From contig RFQQ01000004.1 of NCBI GenBank assembly GCA_009924875.1, forward strand, positions 1-32,501: a DNA stretch of 32,501 bases, in the 5' to 3' direction. This document shows positions 1-6,957 of the stretch, piece after piece. Position 1 is the first letter of the stretch, and each line of letters opens with the position of its first letter. Both the position numbers and the translations under genes were made by a program. The DNA comes from Actinomycetota bacterium. Lineage in GTDB: Bacteria; Actinomycetota; Acidimicrobiia; Acidimicrobiales; Ilumatobacteraceae. The notes under the pieces are model-generated. The model made no database searches. It saw only the letters and a program-made list of their open reading frames with translations, and was not told where the DNA came from.

Positions 1-401
1 GGAACTGCGCGGTCGCCGAGGTCCCCTTCGTCGATGTGGTCACCACCATGAGCGACCCCTCGCTCCCGCTCACCGTCACCGAGTGGGACGAGTGGGGAGA
101 TCCGCGCGTCGAACCGTGGGCGTCGTACATCGCCTCCTACTCGCCCTATGACAACACCGTCGATACCGGTCGTCCGGCGATGCTCGTCACCGCTGGGCTC
201 AACGATCCCCGTGTCGGATTCCATGAACCGGCGAAATGGGTCGCGCGAATGCGACACCTCGATGAGCAGCGCGGCGATGAGGCCGCCCGACCGCTCCTGC
301 TCCGCACCGAGATGGGTGCCGGGCACGCCGGACCGAGTGGGCGTTACTCGGCGTGGCGCGAGGAGGCCGAAACCCTCGCCTTCATCTTGTCGAACACCTG
401 A
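1..401 (+). CDS. ptrB: Oligopeptidase B (S9 serine peptidase), C-terminal fragment
   Basis: The reading frame is open from base 3 and the gene begins before the window, so the ATG at 36 is internal. The visible 132 residues are the end of the alpha/beta-hydrolase catalytic domain of an S9A peptidase, which cleaves short peptides after basic residues in the cytoplasm. The family signatures YSPYDN, GLNDPRVGFHEPAKWVAR and GHAGPSGRY are all present. By family alignment the catalytic Asp is in LNDPRV (codon 204-206) and the catalytic His in GAGHAG (codon 324-326); the nucleophile serine lies upstream, outside the window. It ends 13 bases before the convergent MauE-like gene. The family assignment is firm; the exact specificity is inferred. 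Confidence 0.88.
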   Translation, partial: NCAVAEVPFVDVVTTMSDPSLPLTVTEWDEWGDPRVEPWASYIASYSPYDNTVDTGRPAMLVTAGLNDPRVGFHEPAKWVARMRHLDEQRGDEAARPLLLRTEMGAGHAGPSGRYSAWREEAETLAFILSNT

Positions 402-414
402 GCGTCCCGAGACA

Positions 415-795
415 TCAACCCGTCGCCGCGGCGACGGTCAGCGCGATCAACAGCGCGTTTCGGGCCAGATGGCCAACACCCACCGGACGGCGGTCGAACG
501 AACCGAAGCATGCGCACACCGGAGGCGCCTCGTCACGTCCCATCGCCCGCAGAATCACCAATGAGAACCCGAGGATCAGCGTCACCATCGCGATCTGAGA
601 CCACGGGTTCGCCAAACCGACGGCGACAAGAGCGCCAAGGGTGATCTCCACGAACGGCACGGGTTGCGCGAGACGACGACCGACACCGAGCGCCGAGGCA
701 TCAGCGAGCCAGTTCGGTGAGGAGAGCTTCAACACCCCGGCCACGATCAGCGTCCCTCCCGCCAAGACACCAGCGAGGGCAATCAGGACGTCCAC
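415..795 (-). CDS. MauE/DoxX-like integral membrane protein
   Basis: A 126-residue protein with four predicted membrane helices, starting at a GTG. It carries the motif CACFGSFD after the third helix, typical of the MauE family (methylamine utilization membrane proteins). MauE is thought to help make disulfides or supply electrons during maturation of periplasmic proteins, and many actinobacterial members occur without any methylamine dehydrogenase genes. The gene starts only 3 bases after the stop of the metallo-hydrolase upstream, so the two are probably cotranscribed. A GGAG about 12 bases before the GTG may serve as ribosome binding site. The CxC pair is visible; the redox role is inference. 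Its divergent neighbour carries a thioredoxin domain, which makes a redox theme plausible but unproven. Confidence 0.72.
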   Translation of the reverse strand: MDVLIALAGVLAGGTLIVAGVLKLSSPNWLADASALGVGRRLAQPVPFVEITLGALVAVGLANPWSQIAMVTLILGFSLVILRAMGRDEAPPVCACFGSFDRRPVGVGHLARNALLIALTVAAATG

Positions 796-798
796 CGT

Positions 799-1611
799 TC
801 AGCCAACTCCGAGCGCGATCGATGCTCCCTCGCGGGCAACCGTGATGCGCGGCTCGACCGAGTCGCGATGCGCCTCGACTAGGTCGTCGAGCTGGCGATC
901 GGTTCGATCCGGATCATGATGGAACATGACGAGATGTTTCGCCCCCGAGGCCCGCGCAACCTCGATAGCGAACTCCGGGGTGCAGTGACCCCAATCGGGA
1001 CGAGACGCGAGTTCCGCAGCCGTGTACTGCGAATCGTGAATGAGCAGGTCAACACCACGGCACACGTCGACAACTTTCGGGTCGGGACCTGAGCCGTCCA
1101 TCGGCTGCTGGTGGTCGCTGACGTAGGCCACGCTGACCCCGCAAACATCAAGCCGGTAGCCGAACGTTTTGCCAACGTGGCTGACCTCCACCGACGACAC
1201 CGACACACCGCTGATCACCACGGAGCCCCCATCGAGACCCACGAAGTCGGGTCGAGCCGGAAAGGCGTCGAGCCCCACCGGGAACATCGGTGCGCGGATA
1301 ATCGACGCCATCGTCTCATCGAGCGAGCCGCCATCGAGTGGCGAAGGCGCGCACACCGTGATGCGACTGTCCCCGTCGAGCATCGGAGGGAAGAACGGCA
1401 GCCCTTGGATGTGATCCCAATGGAGGTGGGTCACCAGACAGAGCACCTCGCGTCCCGCGGCAACCGAGGCATAGCGCGATCCGGTACCGAGGTCGAAGAG
1501 GATCAGCGGTTGATCAGGCGCGTCGACAACGACACACGAGGTGTTGCCCCCGTAGCGCGCCGTCTCCTCGCCGTGGCAGGCGGTCGAGCCCCGCACCCCG
1601 TGGAAGGTCAC
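799..1611 (-). CDS. Metallo-beta-lactamase-fold metal-dependent hydrolase
   Basis: A 270-residue cytoplasmic protein of the MBL superfamily. It opens with FHGVRGST and has the metal-binding motif HLHWDH at residues 62-67, then SHVG, VSDHQQP, LLIHDSQYT and a late MFHHDP, the expected order of metal ligands. It most resembles the branch holding phosphodiesterase-like and PhnP-like enzymes; the substrate cannot be told. The GTG at 1609-1611 is the first ordinary start. A -10-like hexamer at 1639-1644 would start transcription at base 1632, giving a 21-base leader containing GGAG, or alternatively initiation at the in-frame ATC at 1630-1632, seven codons earlier. It heads a likely two-gene operon with the MauE-like gene. 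Confidence 0.82.
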   Translation of the reverse strand: MTFHGVRGSTACHGEETARYGGNTSCVVVDAPDQPLILFDLGTGSRYASVAAGREVLCLVTHLHWDHIQGLPFFPPMLDGDSRITVCAPSPLDGGSLDETMASIIRAPMFPVGLDAFPARPDFVGLDGGSVVISGVSVSSVEVSHVGKTFGYRLDVCGVSVAYVSDHQQPMDGSGPDPKVVDVCRGVDLLIHDSQYTAAELASRPDWGHCTPEFAIEVARASGAKHLVMFHHDPDRTDRQLDDLVEAHRDSVEPRITVAREGASIALGVG

Positions 1612-1638
1612 CGTGACCGACTTGTCTCCGATGCCCGA

Positions 1639-1644
1639 ACGCTA
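1639..1644 (-). promoter_or_regulatory. -10 element for the metallo-hydrolase operon
   Basis: TAGCGT on the minus strand. Six bases downstream lies an in-frame ATC rather than ATG or GTG; the first GTG is 18 bases further on behind a GGAG. No clear -35 is seen. Confidence 0.5.
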
Positions 1645-1722
1645 GCGACGGTCCGGCGAGGCGCTCACCGACATCGGTCACACCCGCCCAACACGTCGCC
1701 ATCGGCGCGACCGCTCGTCGGT

Positions 1723-1728
1723 TAGCGT
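1723..1728 (+). promoter_or_regulatory. -10 element, leaderless start of the thioredoxin-fusion gene
   Basis: TAGCGT followed by six bases and then the ATG at 1735. Transcription would begin at or next to the start codon. There is no Shine-Dalgarno sequence before the ATG, consistent with a leaderless mRNA. Confidence 0.6.
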
Positions 1729-1734
1729 CGCCCC

Positions 1735-3174
1735 ATGGCCGCACCACCGCTCCCCAACGGCCTCGTTGCCGTCGTCAAGCGGGACTGCGAGACCTGTCGG
1801 ACCGTCGCGCCCGTCCTCGCCGAACTCGCCGAAGCCACGTCGCTGACCATCTACTCACAAGACGATCCGGCCTTCCCCGACGGCCTGGAGGTCACCGACG
1901 ACCGCGACCTGTCGGTGAGTTGGCACCACGACATCGAGACCGTTCCGACCCTCATCCGAGTCGGCGCCAACGGCGAAGAGGCGCGCACCGTCGGCTGGTC
2001 GCTTCAGCAGTGGCGAGCGCTGACCGGCATCGATCGACTCGCCGAGAACCTCGATCTTCCCGAGCAGCGTCCGGGTTGCGGATCGATGAGCGTCGACCCT
2101 GATCTCGTCGACACCCTGCGTGCCCGACACTCCGGATCGCTCCTTCGATCCCGACACCTCGACCTCGCCGAGGCCGAGGACGAATTCGAATACATGCATC
2201 GCATGGGGTGGAGCGATGGACTGCCGCTCGTGCCCCCAACCGCCGAGCGAGTGCTCACCATGCTCGAAGGCACCTCGAGACCACCCGACGAGGTCATCGC
2301 GATCGTTCCCCCCGACCTCATTCAGGCCACCGTCGAGAAAATCGCGATCTCAGCCGTCATGGCCGGCTGCCTGCCCGAACACCTCCCGTGGGTCATCACC
2401 GCGGTCGAGGCCGTGTGCAACGACGAGTTCAACATGCATGGCCTCCTCGCGACGACCATGCCCGTCGGGCCCGTCATCGTGTGCAGCGGACCGGGGACGG
2501 CTCGCATCGGGATGAATCCGGGGGTCAACGCGCTCGGACAGGGCAACCGCGCGTCGCTATCGATCGGTCGGGCGCTCCAGTTACTGGTGCGCAACCTCGG
2601 CGGAGGCCGACCCGGTGGCGTCGACCGGGCCACCCACGGCAACCCCGGCAAACTGAGTTTTTGCTTCGCCGAGCACCCCGGCCCCTTCGGTTCACTCGCC
2701 GCCAGCCGGGCTGATATCGACGAGTCGACCGATGCGATCACCGTGTTCGCCGGCGAAGGCCCACGCTGCATCGTGGATCAACTCTCGCGGAGCCCGGAGA
2801 GCCTGGCAGGGACCCTCGCCGAGAATCTCCGCGCCATGCATCACCACAAGTTGGCGCTCGCTTTCGACGCCATCCTCGTGCTCGGACCCGAGCACGTTCG
2901 AGTGTTCACCGAGGGCGGATGGGACCGAACGCGGATCGTCGCCGAACTCGAGGCGCGCCTGCAGTTGCCGTATCCCGACATCGTCCGAGGAGCCGGCGGT
3001 ATCGCGGAGGGAATCCCCGACGGTCTCGGCCTCGACACCCTTGCGAAGTTCAGCCCCGGCGGGCTGATGCTCGCCCATGCCGGTGGAGGCGCGGGCCTCT
3101 TCTCCATGTTGATCGCCGGATGGGTCAACGGCGCGTCCGGCAGCCGACCCGTCACCAGAGCGGTGCAATACTGA
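1735..3174 (+). CDS. Thioredoxin-domain fusion protein, partner of the UGSC selenoprotein
   Basis: A 479-residue protein with two parts. Residues about 8-105 look like a thioredoxin fold with the active-site motif CETC in KRDCETCRTV and a cis-proline loop at ETVPTLIRVG. Residues about 150-479 form a larger domain beginning MGWSDGLPLVPPT, with conserved-looking stretches TVEKIAISAVMAGC, NPGVNALGQGNRAS and a glycine-rich LLVRNLGGGRPGG. From memory this second domain belongs to a family of unknown function often encoded next to UGSC proteins; I am moderately sure of that. The stop is 4 bases before the selenoprotein gene, so the two are cotranscribed. A reasonable inference is that the CETC domain reduces the selenoprotein or a shared substrate. 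No signal peptide is visible, so it should be cytoplasmic. Confidence 0.72.
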   Translation: MAAPPLPNGLVAVVKRDCETCRTVAPVLAELAEATSLTIYSQDDPAFPDGLEVTDDRDLSVSWHHDIETVPTLIRVGANGEEARTVGWSLQQWRALTGIDRLAENLDLPEQRPGCGSMSVDPDLVDTLRARHSGSLLRSRHLDLAEAEDEFEYMHRMGWSDGLPLVPPTAERVLTMLEGTSRPPDEVIAIVPPDLIQATVEKIAISAVMAGCLPEHLPWVITAVEAVCNDEFNMHGLLATTMPVGPVIVCSGPGTARIGMNPGVNALGQGNRASLSIGRALQLLVRNLGGGRPGGVDRATHGNPGKLSFCFAEHPGPFGSLAASRADIDESTDAITVFAGEGPRCIVDQLSRSPESLAGTLAENLRAMHHHKLALAFDAILVLGPEHVRVFTEGGWDRTRIVAELEARLQLPYPDIVRGAGGIAEGIPDGLGLDTLAKFSPGGLMLAHAGGGAGLFSMLIAGWVNGASGSRPVTRAVQY

Positions 3175-3178
3175 TCCG

Positions 3179-3703
3179 ATGACGTCGAAAGTGTTGCTCG
3201 ATCCGACGTCGGAATCGGCCCCGGCGGAACGCCAGCGGATCGCCCGACCGGCGAACCTCGACGGACTCACCGTCGGCCTCCTCGACATCTCCAAACCCCG
3301 CGGTGACGTGTTCTTGGATCGACTCTCCGAGCACCTCGAGCGTCGAGGTGCGACCGTCAGGCGCTACCGCAAGCCAACCTTCGCCAAGCCGGCACCGGTC
3401 GATCTGCGCCATGAGATCGCCGGCCAATGCCATGTGGTGATCGAGGCGCTCGCCGATTGAGGCAGTTGCACGTCGTGCAGTGTGCACGACATCAGTGATC
3501 TGGAGATCCGAGGGGTGCCCGGGGTGTTCATCGCCTCAAGCGAGTTCGTCGACGCCGCCGTCGCGCAGAGCACCTCTCTCGGCTATCCGACGATGGCTCG
3601 CGTCTTCGTGCCGCACCCGATCCAGGACCGCACCGACGACGAGATGCGCGCCCACGCTGATCACGCGTTCGACGAGATCCTGGCCGCCATCACCTCTGGC
3701 TGA
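3179..3703 (+). CDS. UGSC-family selenoprotein (TGA at 3458-3460 read as selenocysteine)
   Basis: One frame runs from the ATG at 3179 to the TGA at 3701, interrupted only by TGA at codon 94. Read through, it gives a 174-residue protein with ALAD-Sec-GSCTSCSVHD at the junction: the UGSC motif (Sec94, Cys97) plus a further Cys100. Both sides match the family. The N-terminal half has DGLTVGLLDISKPRGD and RYRKPTFAKPAP; the C-terminal half has GVPGVFIASSEF and VFVPHPI. The coding pattern is unbroken on both sides of the TGA. A strong hairpin starts 11 bases after it. UGSC proteins are a known (seleno)protein family without an established reaction; Sec-x-x-Cys suggests redox chemistry. The main alternative is a Cys-to-stop mutation making a pseudogene. 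The selenocysteine genes selA, selB, selC and selD are not in the window, so decoding capacity is unverified. Confidence 0.85.
3472..3490 (+). promoter_or_regulatory. Putative bacterial SECIS hairpin
   Basis: GTCGTGCA (3472-3479) pairs perfectly with TGCACGAC (3483-3490) around a GTG loop (3480-3482). The stem begins 11 bases after the TGA, and 19 bases separate the TGA from the loop. Known bacterial SECIS elements lie inside the coding region directly after the UGA, with a short stem and a G among the first loop bases; this hairpin meets those points. A weaker competing hairpin (TGCAC 3467-3471 with GTGCA 3475-3479) shares part of the sequence. The role as SelB binding site is inference. Confidence 0.72.
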
Positions 3704-3711
3704 CCGGGCGC

Positions 3712-4578
3712 TCACCCAAGTTCGACGTCATCGCCGACCCGTCGGCACAAGCCGTCCTCGACGAGGTCAGCGAGCAGCCGTTCGGCGACATCACGATCCC
3801 GCTCCATCACCGACGACACCGCGACCACCGGGAGCGGGCCCTCCACCAACGCAGCAAGCAACCGCCCACGCGCCTGACGATCACTCCCCTCGAATTTCGC
3901 TTGCCTCGAACTCACCCCTGCTGAGCCCCGAGCCGGATCAGGGTGTTCGGTCGAACCCGCCCAGGAGCACAACCGCAGCAGCGGACATGTCGAGCAGCCG
4001 GGTGACCGGGAGGTGCACACCGTCGCGCCGAAGTCCATGACGACCTGATTCCAGATCCAGCCGTCACCCGACGGAACGAGCGCGTCCGCGAGACCCTGCG
4101 CCTCCGTCGGCCGCAGTCGCTCCCCCACCAAACGGGCGAGTAGCCGACCGACATTGGTATCGAGCACGCCGACGTCGTGGTCGAAGGCGAATGCGGCGAC
4201 CGCTCTCGCCGTGTACGGGCCGACACCGGGTAGATCCATCAACTCCTCGATCGACGCCGGGAACCTTCCCTCGGCGGTGATCCGTCCGGCCGCTTCATGA
4301 AGGGAACGCGCCCGTCGTGGGTAACCGAGCCCCTGCCATAGTCGGAGCAGTTCGGCGAGCGGAGCCGAGGCGAGCGCCTCCGGGGTCGGGAATCGCTCCA
4401 TGAACATCTCCCAGCGCGGGATGATTCGTGCCACCTGCGTCTGCTGCGCCATCACCTCGCTCACGAGCACGCCCCACGGATCGCGGGTGCGCCGCCACGG
4501 CAGATCGCGCAGACGCGGACCACCCCAGGCGAGGAGGACCGGCACGACCTCCTCGGAGACCGTCGGCGTCCGTGTCAC
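3712..4578 (-). CDS. mutY: A/G-specific adenine DNA glycosylase MutY
   Basis: It removes adenine mispaired with 8-oxoguanine in DNA. The 288-residue protein has the catalytic Glu41 in SEVMAQQTQV, the helix-hairpin-helix LPGVGPYTARA (residues 116-126), the catalytic Asp140 in VLDTNV, and an iron-sulfur loop with Cys188, Cys195, Cys198 and Cys204 (C-x6-C-x2-C-x5-C). The C-terminal part is a short helical region, as in other actinobacterial MutY proteins from memory, rather than the MutT-like domain of E. coli MutY. I chose the GTG at 4576-4578 because it overlaps the TGA of the gene upstream (GTGA); the ORF extends further 5' but only through that gene's coding sequence. Translation is probably coupled to the flippase-like gene. 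Confidence 0.93.
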   Translation of the reverse strand: MTRTPTVSEEVVPVLLAWGGPRLRDLPWRRTRDPWGVLVSEVMAQQTQVARIIPRWEMFMERFPTPEALASAPLAELLRLWQGLGYPRRARSLHEAAGRITAEGRFPASIEELMDLPGVGPYTARAVAAFAFDHDVGVLDTNVGRLLARLVGERLRPTEAQGLADALVPSGDGWIWNQVVMDFGATVCTSRSPGCSTCPLLRLCSWAGSTEHPDPARGSAGVSSRQAKFEGSDRQARGRLLAALVEGPLPVVAVSSVMERDRDVAERLLADLVEDGLCRRVGDDVELG

Positions 4579-5870
4579 GACGAGCGGTCGAGCTCGTCGT
4601 CGCCCTCGACGGGTCGAGTGGGCAGTGACTCGTCCGGGTGGCGACGACGACGGGAGCGATCCCAACTCTGGTGGCTCGGCCTGATGTACTCGCCGGTCAC
4701 GTCCCTGATCGGGAACCGCAACTGGAAGTCGATCTTCGACTCCCCGCGACGGGTCTCCTGCTCCGCGAGATCACGGAGCCTCATGAGCCGCTCGCGGCGC
4801 TCGATACTCCACGGACCAACGCGGAGCGTCGCGTAGAGAATTCCGCCGAGGATGATCGGGAAGAAGAACTGCGCGAATCGATAGGAGGCGACCCCGAGGG
4901 TCGCGGTCCGCAGCGGCACGCCGAACCCGCGCAACATGCCGACGTAACTGGTGTCGACGTAGCCAAGGCCTCCCGGCGTGATCGGGATGGCAGCGAGCAC
5001 ATTGGCGACACCGAAGGCGATCACCAGGGCGTCCAGATCGAGCGAGATGCCGAACGCCCTCACGAACACCCAGAGCGCCGCGGCGTCGAGCAGCCAGTTC
5101 AGCGCCGCCCAGAAGGCGACGCGGCCGAGGAGTTGGCGGTCGCTGATCAGCGCCTCGAGACGCTCGGCGAGCTGATGCACGATCCGCGCCGCACGGTCGG
5201 GATCAAGTCGCATACGCCTCGCCACCCATCGAACGAGACGCTCCGAACGACCCTGGCCCTCCATCAGGCCGAAGGTGAGCGCCCCGGCCAGACCCATCAC
5301 GAGAATGCCGACGAGGGCCGCACCGCCATAGATCGGGTTCACCCCGCGGATCGGAATCGACACGATCAGTCCCGTCCACAAGATGAGGTTCAACACAACC
5401 GCGGAACCGAGGCCGACCGTGGCGAGCGCGAAACCCGCGTCGGGACCACCTACCCCCGAGAGCGTCATGAGGCGATAGCCGAGCGCCGAACTGGCCGCGT
5501 TGCCTCCGGGCACGATGCTCGACAGCGCGCGCGTGCTCATCTGGATTCGAAAGAGCCTCCACCGAGAAAGTCCGAGCCCAGCGTCACCGAGCGCGGCTTT
5601 CATCAGGGGCGCGTAACACCACAGGGCGAGCACCTCGAGCAGAAGACCGAGGGCGAGGAGCGCGGGGCGGACATTTCGAATCTCATCGAGCGCCGCGCGA
5701 AAATCGGGAACGAGTGGGATGACGAACAGGTAGAGCACTGCCGCGAACACGACAAGTTTCAGGCTGAGTCGGAACCGGCGGCGACGCCGAGCGGTTTCGC
5801 CCGGCGAACGCTCGATCGCTGGGAGTTCGCCGGTGGGTAGCGGCGCGTCGTGTGTCTGTGGTCCGTCCAT
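4575..5870 (-). CDS. Flippase-like (UPF0104/LPG synthase transmembrane domain) protein
   Basis: A 431-residue integral membrane protein. After a charged N-terminal region it has about eight hydrophobic helices (residues about 40-345), then a charged cytoplasmic tail. The family motifs IVPGGNAASS and ITPGGLGYVDTSYVGM are the glycine-proline signatures of the LPG-synthase transmembrane (YbhN-like, UPF0104) family, which includes lipid flippase-like proteins. The aminoacyl-transfer domain of full MprF is absent, so it does not itself make lysyl-phosphatidylglycerol. I chose the ATG at 5868-5870: it has GGGAG just before it and avoids a 76-residue extension that only overlaps the upstream gene in another frame. 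Its stop overlaps the MutY start. The transported lipid, if any, is unknown. Confidence 0.8.
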   Translation of the reverse strand: MDGPQTHDAPLPTGELPAIERSPGETARRRRRFRLSLKLVVFAAVLYLFVIPLVPDFRAALDEIRNVRPALLALGLLLEVLALWCYAPLMKAALGDAGLGLSRWRLFRIQMSTRALSSIVPGGNAASSALGYRLMTLSGVGGPDAGFALATVGLGSAVVLNLILWTGLIVSIPIRGVNPIYGGAALVGILVMGLAGALTFGLMEGQGRSERLVRWVARRMRLDPDRAARIVHQLAERLEALISDRQLLGRVAFWAALNWLLDAAALWVFVRAFGISLDLDALVIAFGVANVLAAIPITPGGLGYVDTSYVGMLRGFGVPLRTATLGVASYRFAQFFFPIILGGILYATLRVGPWSIERRERLMRLRDLAEQETRRGESKIDFQLRFPIRDVTGEYIRPSHQSWDRSRRRRHPDESLPTRPVEGDDELDRSS

Positions 5871-5899
5871 GCGCTCCCGGAGCGGGGGCTCCTGCGAAC

Positions 5900-5905
5900 A
5901 CACTA
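5900..5905 (-). promoter_or_regulatory. Possible internal -10 for the flippase-like and MutY genes
   Basis: TAGTGT in the 61-base gap before the flippase-like gene. Transcription starting about 6 bases later would leave a leader of about 23 bases carrying AGGAG and GGGAG before the ATG at 5870. No matching -35 is seen, so this is tentative. Confidence 0.3.
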
Positions 5906-5931
5906 CGCACCACCCCGTCGCTCGGGGACGT

Positions 5932-6957
5932 TCACCCCAAGCGCGCGAAGAGGCGCTCCGCTTGCTCAGACGCCCTGGCGCGAACCTCCACGGGGTCAAC
6001 CCGTGTCGGCTGGCCGTCGGCGAACACGATGTCCCCGTCGACGATGACCTCCACCGGGCTGAGACCCGGTGTGAACGCGAGGTACCACGGGTCGACATCT
6101 CCGTGATGCCAAAGCACCGAGTCGTCGGCCGCCTCGGGCACCAAGTCGCGACCCGCTTCGAGCCAACTCCACGCCAGTTCGGGGCCGACGGTCACGTCAT
6201 GCTCCCGGGATCTCGCGTACGCGAGCCGGAACTCCTCGAGCATGTCGGCGCCGATTCCGTCGGTGCCGAGGGCGACAGGATTCGCGAATCGAGCGGGGGC
6301 GGCGTAGCCGACGGAGTTGTTCATGTTCGATCGCGGGTTGTGGATCACCGTTCCTCGCAACCCGTGGGTATCGCTCAGATGCACACCGTGCACGAGCAGC
6401 CAGGAGTCGTTGGTGAGACCCTCCAGGCGCCGCGGGGCATCACGATCCGCCGACCCCTCGGCGACATGGATGTGCACGCCGACACCGAACGACGACGCCA
6501 GTTCCGCGGCCCCAGCGAGCGTCTCATCGGTACAGGTGAACGCGGCGTGCACTCCGACCATCCCCCGACCGCCCTCGGCGAGGAATCGGCGGTTCTCCTC
6601 GAGTCCACGACGAGCGCCGTCGGCCCCATGCCGATCGGTGACGCCGTAGGCGCACACCACGCGAACGCCGACCTCGGCGCAGGCATCGGCGATAACGCTG
6701 AGCGAACCCTCGATGGCGTTCGGCGACTCGTGGTGATCGATGACGGTGGTACACCCCCGCTCCAGCGCCTCGAGTGCGCCGAGCATCGCCGACCAGCGAA
6801 TCATCTCGAGATCGAGCGCGGAGTCGAGACGCCACCAGATCAGTTCGAGGATGTCGGTGAACCCAGCGGGGGTCCGCGACGGGGCCGGCATCCCACGGGC
6901 GAGCGTCGAATACAGATGGTGGTGAGCACACACCATCCCGGCGCTCCGAGTCGTCAT
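5932..6957 (-). CDS. Amidohydrolase (SsnA/chlorohydrolase-like), N-terminally short
   Basis: A 341-residue metal-dependent hydrolase of the amidohydrolase superfamily. The metal ligands are visible: H12xH14 in AHHHLYSTLARGMP, a His in GVHAAFTCTDE, the His in HIHVAEG and the Asp in LGTDGIGADM. The closest family I recognise is SsnA, a putative aminohydrolase whose members normally have about 60 extra N-terminal residues forming half of a beta-sandwich. Here that part is absent, while the C-terminal half (VEVIVDGDIVFADGQPTRVD) is present. The start is fixed by an ATGA overlap with the nitrilase-family gene upstream, so the short form looks genuine. Context suggests it acts on a ureido, amidine or deaminable nitrogen compound; the substrate is unknown. 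Confidence 0.8.
   Translation of the reverse strand: MTTRSAGMVCAHHHLYSTLARGMPAPSRTPAGFTDILELIWWRLDSALDLEMIRWSAMLGALEALERGCTTVIDHHESPNAIEGSLSVIADACAEVGVRVVCAYGVTDRHGADGARRGLEENRRFLAEGGRGMVGVHAAFTCTDETLAGAAELASSFGVGVHIHVAEGSADRDAPRRLEGLTNDSWLLVHGVHLSDTHGLRGTVIHNPRSNMNNSVGYAAPARFANPVALGTDGIGADMLEEFRLAYARSREHDVTVGPELAWSWLEAGRDLVPEAADDSVLWHHGDVDPWYLAFTPGLSPVEVIVDGDIVFADGQPTRVDPVEVRARASEQAERLFARLG

Noticed and set aside
3467-3479. Alternative hairpin TGCAC/GTGCA after the TGA
   Set aside because: Only 5 bp and mutually exclusive with the 8-bp stem at 3472-3490, which should be much more stable and has a better distance from the TGA.
3482-3703. A separate 73-residue gene starting at GTG 3482
   Set aside because: It is in the same frame as 3179-3460, its sequence continues the UGSC family across the TGA, and its GTG lies inside the proposed SECIS loop region. 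It is the C-terminal part of the selenoprotein.
4638-5840. 400-codon ORF on the plus strand
   Set aside because: Antisense to the flippase-like gene; the translation is rich in Arg, Glu and His and has no family features, typical of shadow frames in high-G+C DNA.
5871-6098. 76-residue N-terminal extension of the flippase-like protein
   Set aside because: The added residues overlap the amidohydrolase gene in another frame and look like shadow sequence; the ATG at 5870 has GGGAG before it.
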